64,000 nt of DNA from Bradyrhizobium sp. CB2312 (GTDB taxonomy: Bacteria; Pseudomonadota; Alphaproteobacteria; Rhizobiales; Xanthobacteraceae): NCBI RefSeq assembly GCF_029714425.1, contig NZ_CP121668.1, forward strand, positions 9,073,501-9,137,500, in the 5' to 3' direction. Positions 58,918-64,000 of this stretch are shown in pieces. The position numbers and the translations under genes are program-made. Under the pieces are notes generated by a model that did not search any database, was not told the origin of the DNA, and worked only from the letters and a program-made list of their open reading frames with translations. Numbering within the stretch: position 1 is the stretch's first letter; each line of letters starts with the position of its first letter.

Positions 58918-60801
58918 CTATTTCGCCTGATCGAGCTTGGCCGCCTTGCCGCCGTCATGCCACCAGATGTCGGGGGCACCGACGCCGTTGGCGTAACGCG
59001 GCAGCTTCTGCGGATGAGCGAACTCGTCCCAATAGGCCAGCCGGTGCGTCTTGTTGTACCATTGCGGTACCCAATAGCGGCCGGCACGGAACAGGCGGTC
59101 GAAGGCGCGGCAGGCGATGGTCAACTCCTCGCGGCTGTCGGCGGCCATGATCTTCTCGACCATGGCGTCGATCGCCGGGCTGGCAACGCCCGCGAGATTG
59201 TATGATCCCCTGGTGTTCGCGACCTGTGAGGAGAAGAACGCGCGCATGGCATCGCCGGGCGTCGCCGACATGCTGAAGCGCTGGATCGACATATCGAAAT
59301 CGAAATCTTCTTGCCGCGCCTTGAATTGCACCGCATCGACGAGACGCACACTGGCCTCGATGCCGAGCGTCGCGAGATTCTTGATGTAGGGCGCATGGTG
59401 CGGCTGGAACGAGGGTTCGTCCAGCAGGAACTCGATCTTGAACGGCTCGCCGTTCGGCAGCACCCGCTTGCCGTCCTTGATCGGCACGCCGGCCTCGTTC
59501 AGCAATTGCTGCGCCTTGCGCAGCAGGCTGCGGTCCTGCCCGGAGCCGTCCGTGACCGGCGGCGTGAATGGCGCGGCGAACACGTCGTCGGGGACCTTGC
59601 CGCGGAACGGCTCCAGCAGTTTCAGCTCTTCCGGCGAAGGCGGACCATCGCTGGCCATGAGATCCGAATTCTGGAACGGCGACACAGTGCGGGCATAGGC
59701 CCCGTACATGATGGTCTTGTTGGTCCACTCGAAGTCGAACGCATTGATCAGAGCCTCGCGCACGCGCGGGTCTTTGAACTTGTCGCGCCGCGTGTTGATG
59801 AACCAGCCCTGCGCGCCGGACGGTGTATCGTCGGGCACGACCTCCATCTTGACGCGACCATCCTTCGCCGCCGGGAAGTCATAGCGCGTCGCCCAGATGC
59901 GTGAGGTGAACTCCTCGCGATAGAGGTAGCTCTTGCCGGTGAAACCCTCGAAGGCGACATCGCGATCGCGGTAGAATTCGTAGCGCACGACATCGAAATT
60001 GTAGCTGCCGCGGCAAACCGGCAGATCAGCCGCCCACCAGTCCTTGACCCGCTCGTATTCGATGTAGCGATTGACCTCGAAGCGGCCGACCTTGTACGGG
60101 CCCGAGCCGAGCGGCGTGTCCAGCGTTGATTCATCGAAGGCTCGTGTGGCGTAATACGCCTTCGAGAAGATCGGCAGGCCCGCGACATAGAGCGGCACGT
60201 CGCGCGCCCGTCCCTTGGCAAAGGTGACGACGAGCGTCGCATCGTCGAGAGCTTCCGCGCTGACCATGTCGCGCATCTGCACGGTGATCAGCGGATGTCC
60301 CTTGGTCTTCAGCGCCGTCAACGAAAACGCTGCATCGTGCGCGGTGAGCCTGGTGCCGTCGTGGAATTTCGCCTCCGGCCGCATCGTGAAGCGATAAGTG
60401 AGCTTGTCCGGCGAGATCTGCACGGATTGGGCGGCAAGCCCGTACATCGCGTCCGGCTCGTCGTTGGCGCGCACCATCAACGGCGCGAAGGTCATGTCCA
60501 TGCCTTGCGCGCCGTCACCCTTCAGGATGAAGGCGTTGAGCGAGTTGAAGGTCTGGTAGGACTGGTTGTACGACCGCACCGAGGGGATGAGCGAGAACGT
60601 CCCGCCCTTCGGCGCGTCCAGATTGACATAATCGAAATGCTGGAAGTCGGCGGGATATTTGAGATCGCCGAACGCCGAGATGCCGTGGGCCTCGGTGGGC
60701 ATCTCGGAGGCGGCCGCGCCGCGCAACAGCGGCCCGCCCAGGGATGCACCGAAGGTGCCGACACCCAGGGCCAGCACGTGGCGGCGTGACATCTGCCTCA
60801 T
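58918..60801 (-). CDS. Extracellular solute-binding protein, family 5, YejA/YepA-like (copy 1)
   Basis: 627 residues. Tat-like signal (SRRHVLALGVGTFGASLGG), then a family 5 binding domain with HGISAFGDLKYPADFQHFDY, RPEAKFHDGTRLTAHDAAFS, LDTPLGSGPYKVGRFEVNRY and INAFDFEWTNKT. Its close relation to the neighbouring copy (60816) suggests two ligand ranges for one YejBEF importer. ATG 60801 has GAAGGACG before it. Which of the two is YejA and which YepA cannot be told for certain here. Confidence 0.92.
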   Translation of the reverse strand: MRQMSRRHVLALGVGTFGASLGGPLLRGAAASEMPTEAHGISAFGDLKYPADFQHFDYVNLDAPKGGTFSLIPSVRSYNQSYQTFNSLNAFILKGDGAQGMDMTFAPLMVRANDEPDAMYGLAAQSVQISPDKLTYRFTMRPEAKFHDGTRLTAHDAAFSLTALKTKGHPLITVQMRDMVSAEALDDATLVVTFAKGRARDVPLYVAGLPIFSKAYYATRAFDESTLDTPLGSGPYKVGRFEVNRYIEYERVKDWWAADLPVCRGSYNFDVVRYEFYRDRDVAFEGFTGKSYLYREEFTSRIWATRYDFPAAKDGRVKMEVVPDDTPSGAQGWFINTRRDKFKDPRVREALINAFDFEWTNKTIMYGAYARTVSPFQNSDLMASDGPPSPEELKLLEPFRGKVPDDVFAAPFTPPVTDGSGQDRSLLRKAQQLLNEAGVPIKDGKRVLPNGEPFKIEFLLDEPSFQPHHAPYIKNLATLGIEASVRLVDAVQFKARQEDFDFDMSIQRFSMSATPGDAMRAFFSSQVANTRGSYNLAGVASPAIDAMVEKIMAADSREELTIACRAFDRLFRAGRYWVPQWYNKTHRLAYWDEFAHPQKLPRYANGVGAPDIWWHDGGKAAKLDQAK

Positions 60802-60815
60802 GCGGGAAACGTCCT

Positions 60816-62717
60816 TCACGATTTCTTTGCGATCCGCGCCGCCTTGTCTGCGTCGTACCACCAGATGAACGGGAAGCCGGATTGGCCGTATCTGGGCAAT
60901 TCCGAGGGCCGGCCGAAGCGGTCCCACCGCGCGGTGCGGATCTTCGTATAGGTCCACTGCGGCACGACGTAGTGATTCCACAGCAGCACGCGGTCGAGCG
61001 CCTTGGTTGCCGCGACGAGATCGTCGCGATCCCTGGCGTAGATCAGCCGCTCGATCAGCTTGTCCACGGCCGGATTCTTGATGCCGGCGATGTTGCGGGA
61101 CCCGGCGATGTCGGCCGTCTTGGACGACCAGAACTCGCGCTGCTCGTTGCCCGGCGACTGCGACTCGCCCCACGAGTTGGTGACGACGTCGAAATCCCAA
61201 TCGCGCGTCCTGTTCTCGTATTGGGTCGGATCGACCGTCCGCACGCTGACGGCAATGCCGAGCCGCTCCAGCGACGGCTTGTAGAACAGCGTCACGCGCT
61301 CGAAGCTCGGGTCCTGGTTCAACAGTTCCAGAGAGAACTGGGCGCCGGTCTTGACGTCGACCAGCTTGCGGTCGCGCACCTCGTAGCCGGCCTCCTTGAA
61401 CAGGCGCAGCGCCTCGCGCAGATTATCGCGCACGGCTTCCGGACTGCCCCCGACTGGATTGGTGTAGGCCGTCGTGAAGACTTCCGGCGGGACCTCGGCG
61501 CGGACGGTCTCGAGAATCTCGAGCTCCTTTCCTTGCGGCAAGCCGGTCGCCATGAGCTCGTCGATGCCGTCGAAATAGCTGGTGATGCGCTTGTACTGGC
61601 CGTAGAAGATCTGCTTGTTCATCTCCTCGAAGTCGAACGCGTAGTTGAGCGCACGACGCACGCGGGGATCGCTGAACTTGGCGCGACGCAGGTTCGGCAC
61701 GAAAGCCTGCATGACGCCCGAGCTGCGATTGGCAAATTCCTCGAGGATCACGCGCTTTTCGGCGACGGCCGGGAAATCATAGGCGGTCGCCCAACTCTTT
61801 GCGCTGTTCTCGGTGCGCCAATCCACCTGATCGGCCTTGAACGCCTCGATCGCCACGGTGGCGTCGCGGAAATACTCGTAGCGCAGCTCATCGAAATTGT
61901 TTCGGCCGACATTGGCGGCAAAGTCGCGCCCCCAATAATCCTTGACGCGCTCCAGCGCGATCGAGCGACCGGCAACGAATTCCTTGATCTTGTAGGGGCC
62001 GGAGCCGAGCGGCACTTCCAGTGTGGTCGCGGAGACGTCGCGCTTGCGGCCTTGCGCGTCGGTGCCCTCCCACCAATGCTTCGGCAACACCGTGAGCTGC
62101 CCGACGATCTGCGGCAGCTCGCGGTTGCCCGGCGCGTCGAACACGAATTTCACTTCGCGCTCGCCGACCTTTTCGGCCTTCACCACATGGCTGTAATAGG
62201 CCGAATACATCGGATGATGCTTCTTGAAGGAATCGAGCGAGAAGATCACGTCATCCGCGGTGACCGGCTTGCCATCGTGCCATTTGGCCTCCGGCCGCAG
62301 CCGGTAGGTCACGAAGGAGAAATCGTCGGGGTGGCTCACGGCTTCAGCCAGCGCGCCGTATTCGGTCGAGACCTCGTCGAGCGCGGGCGTCAGAAGCGAT
62401 TCATAGATGAACGCGACGGCCCCGGCGACCTGCCCCTTCACACCGGAGACGACGATGTTGAAATTGTCGAATGTACCGACGGCAATCTGGCGCGCGACGC
62501 CGCCTTTGGGTGCTTCCGGATTGACGTAGTCGAAACGTTTGAAGTCTGCGGGGTACTTGACCTTTCCGAACAGCGACAGCGCATGGCGCCAGGGTAACTC
62601 ACTCGCCGATTGCGCCTCGGCGGCGCCGACGACGGGAATGCCGGCAACGGAGCCGAGAACGGGAAGCGCGGCAGCAGCGGCGCCGGTGAGCAGGAGATCG
62701 CGTCGGGTAATGGCCAA
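60816..62717 (-). CDS. Extracellular solute-binding protein, family 5, YejA/YepA-like (copy 2)
   Basis: 633 residues. Tat-like signal (ITRRDLLLTGAAAAALPVLG), then HALSLFGKVKYPADFKRFDY, GTFDNFNIVVSGVKGQ, RPEAKWHDGKPVTADDVIFS and LNYAFDFEEMNKQIFYG. The N-terminal half looks nearer to E. coli YejA than copy 1 does. The start codon is a TTG at 62717, with AGGA 8 bases before it; no ATG lies nearby in frame. First gene of the yej operon. The gap 62718-62929 has no gene. Confidence 0.92.
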   Translation of the reverse strand: MAITRRDLLLTGAAAAALPVLGSVAGIPVVGAAEAQSASELPWRHALSLFGKVKYPADFKRFDYVNPEAPKGGVARQIAVGTFDNFNIVVSGVKGQVAGAVAFIYESLLTPALDEVSTEYGALAEAVSHPDDFSFVTYRLRPEAKWHDGKPVTADDVIFSLDSFKKHHPMYSAYYSHVVKAEKVGEREVKFVFDAPGNRELPQIVGQLTVLPKHWWEGTDAQGRKRDVSATTLEVPLGSGPYKIKEFVAGRSIALERVKDYWGRDFAANVGRNNFDELRYEYFRDATVAIEAFKADQVDWRTENSAKSWATAYDFPAVAEKRVILEEFANRSSGVMQAFVPNLRRAKFSDPRVRRALNYAFDFEEMNKQIFYGQYKRITSYFDGIDELMATGLPQGKELEILETVRAEVPPEVFTTAYTNPVGGSPEAVRDNLREALRLFKEAGYEVRDRKLVDVKTGAQFSLELLNQDPSFERVTLFYKPSLERLGIAVSVRTVDPTQYENRTRDWDFDVVTNSWGESQSPGNEQREFWSSKTADIAGSRNIAGIKNPAVDKLIERLIYARDRDDLVAATKALDRVLLWNHYVVPQWTYTKIRTARWDRFGRPSELPRYGQSGFPFIWWYDADKAARIAKKS

Positions 62718-62867
62718 ATCAATAGTCCTGTCTTGAAGGAGGCTACTCCTTTAAGGTCCCAATATAGGCGAGGTTTCGACGGAATATGTTGCTTTTTCCT
62801 CATGTTGGAAGGCCGGACGGCCTCTCGGATGCGGCCAAACGCCCCGATAACGTCATCGCGAGGCCCG

Positions 62868-62901
62868 GATAACGAAACGGCCAGGCTTTTCAGCCTGGCC
62901 G
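62868..62901 (-). terminator. Hairpin terminator behind cycM
   Basis: CGGCCAGGC (62878-62886), loop TTTTCA, GCCTGGCCG (62893-62901), a perfect 9-base stem. On the minus strand it is followed by TTTCGTT. The T run is short. Confidence 0.6.
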
Positions 62902-62929
62902 CATGTTCCAGAAGAGGTTTTTGACGCCC

Positions 62930-63487
62930 TTACTTCGACGCCGTCGGGATCGGCTGCGGATGCTCTGACAGCGAATTCAGATAGGCAATGACGTCGGCGC
63001 GCTCGGAATCCTTGGGGATACCGGCGAAGCCCATCGCCGTGCCCGGGATGAAACCCTTCGGACTGGCAATGAACTTGTTGAGGTCGTCGAACGTCCAGGT
63101 GCCGCCCTTGGCCTTCATGGCGGCCGAGAAGTTGAAGCCGTTGCGGCCCTCGCCCCTGGCTTCACCGACGACGCCATAGAGGTTCGGACCGACGCGATTC
63201 GGGCCGCCCTTCTCGAAGGTGTGGCAGGCGCCGCACTTCTTGGCGGCGGCAGCGCCCTTCTCGACGGAAGCGGTCTGGAGCAGCTTTTCGATCGGTTCGG
63301 ACGATGCGGCGGCCGCGCCACCTTCCTTGCCACCGTGGCCGGCATCTTCCTTGACCGCGATCTCGAAGCCCGGCTTTTCCGGCATCTTGGGCGAGAACAG
63401 CGCCTGGGCGGTGAAGCTCGTCACCAGCAGGATGAGACAGGTGCCGAGCACGGCACCGAGAATCTTGTTGAGTTCGAAAGAGTCCAT
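62930..63487 (-). CDS. cycM: Membrane-anchored c-type cytochrome CycM
   Basis: 185 residues. The uncleaved N-terminal helix (NKILGAVLGTCLILLVTSFT) anchors it in the inner membrane, a Gly/Ala linker follows, and the haem site is KKCGACHTFE with Met as the distal ligand in GTAMGFAGI. Bradyrhizobium CycM carries electrons to the aa3 oxidase, and the length and MDSFELNKILGAVLGTC start match my memory of it. ATG 63487; the frame is open to 63511. A hairpin terminator follows. Confidence 0.93.
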   Translation of the reverse strand: MDSFELNKILGAVLGTCLILLVTSFTAQALFSPKMPEKPGFEIAVKEDAGHGGKEGGAAAASSEPIEKLLQTASVEKGAAAAKKCGACHTFEKGGPNRVGPNLYGVVGEARGEGRNGFNFSAAMKAKGGTWTFDDLNKFIASPKGFIPGTAMGFAGIPKDSERADVIAYLNSLSEHPQPIPTASK

Positions 63488-63708
63488 TTCCGGCCAGGCC
63501 CCACACCGCAAGAAGGAAACAGCGGCCCAAGCGGGCCGCCAGGACGAGCCTCGGGAGAATCAAAACGTTCCTTGTTGTTTCCCCGAGTTTTGCCATTGAG
63601 ATATCGGTTTGCCCGGGGTCTGGCAACCCGTATAAGCGACCCGGCTTCGAACCCGTCCCCACCCCATTTCTCGGCGCGGAAAACGCCCCGTTTCCAGGCC
63701 CTTGACCG

Positions 63709-64000
63709 ATGATCGATCCCCGCATTTTGGTGCTGATCCCAGCCCGCATGGCCGCCACCCGCCTGCCCGGCAAGCCGCTCGCCGACATCGCGGGCCTGCC
63801 GATGATCGTGCATGTGCTGCGCCGCGCCGAGGCCGCTGCAATCGGCCGGGTCGCGGTCGCAACCGACACTGACGAGATCGCCTCGGTGGTTACGGCCCAT
63901 GGCGGCGAGGCCGTGATGACCCGCTCTACACACCCCTCCGGCTCCGACCGCATCCACGAGGCCATGCAGAAGCTCGATCCGGACGGCAAGGCCGAGATCG
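63709..64000 (+). CDS. kdsB: CMP-KDO synthetase (3-deoxy-manno-octulosonate cytidylyltransferase), 3'-truncated
   Basis: The first 97 residues are in the window: [20 protein letters not shown] is the nucleotide-binding start of KdsB, followed by [26 protein letters not shown] and [11 protein letters not shown]. It activates KDO for lipopolysaccharide synthesis in the cytoplasm. The coding sequence continues past 64000. Divergent from cycM. Confidence 0.95.
   Translation, partial: MIDPRILVLIPARMAATRLPGKPLADIAGLPMIVHVLRRAEAAAIGRVAVATDTDEIASVVTAHGGEAVMTRSTHPSGSDRIHEAMQKLDPDGKAEI

Noticed and set aside
58918..61200. Longer version of the first Yej binding protein beginning at 61200
   Set aside because: The extension reads through copy 2 in another frame; the Tat-like signal at ATG 60801 marks the start.

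Overview
This 64 kb, GC-rich window looks like core chromosome of a Bradyrhizobium-type alphaproteobacterium (Nitrobacteraceae). Pointers are a membrane-anchored CycM-type cytochrome c, an urt urea transporter fused in order to a split ureA/ureB/ureC urease operon, a complete Tad/Cpa pilus locus, YejABEF with two binding proteins, HWE-kinase signalling, and several short palindromic repeat families that I associate with this family. I see no tRNA, rRNA, CRISPR array, transposase, integrase or prophage.

Layout. 1-3.9 kb: the 3' end of a CysN/CysC-type APS kinase, malate synthase G, then two tiny stress genes (CsbD, and a 51-residue membrane protein not seen by a 60-residue ORF cut-off). 4-8.9 kb: two tandem chemoreceptors of identical length, each with a similar leader and a similar repeat behind it. 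8.9-12.8 kb: envelope and stress block (DUF2865, L,D-transpeptidase, AI-2E-type permease, YqjD-like protein, holin-like protein). 12.7-16.5 kb: TonB siderophore receptor, PepSY reductase-like protein and a small membrane partner. 16.7-20.5 kb: OpgC, TetR regulator, CHASE/HWE histidine kinase. 20.7-33.5 kb: one long leftward urea operon, urtABCDE-ureDAB-(alarmone-hydrolase-like HD gene)-(periplasmic protein)-ureC-(ABM protein)-ureEFG, headed by a good sigma-54 promoter. 33.9-36.5 kb: RhlE helicase, IF-1 and cold-shock protein. 36.4-49.6 kb: Tad pilus genes in two orientations with Flp pilin in the middle. 49.6-62.8 kb: metallophosphoesterase, M17 aminopeptidase, NlpC/P60 endopeptidase, two small unknowns and the Yej oligopeptide/muropeptide importer. 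62.9-64 kb: CycM and the start of kdsB.

Three themes tie genes together. First, at least five promoters fit the alphaproteobacterial EcfG general-stress consensus (GGAAC-N16/17-CGTT). They stand in front of CsbD, the 51-residue membrane protein, the L,D-transpeptidase, the AI-2E permease and the YqjD/holin pair; a sixth, weaker one precedes an unknown gene. They also settle some start sites. Second, the urea operon contains a MESH1-like small alarmone hydrolase translationally coupled to a secreted protein and to ureC, suggesting a link between urea/nitrogen use and (p)ppGpp. Third, Yej importer genes lie close to a cytoplasmic-type NlpC/P60 endopeptidase and an M17 aminopeptidase, which together would form a peptidoglycan-peptide salvage route.

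All functions are read from the sequence by motif and family recognition; no database search was run.
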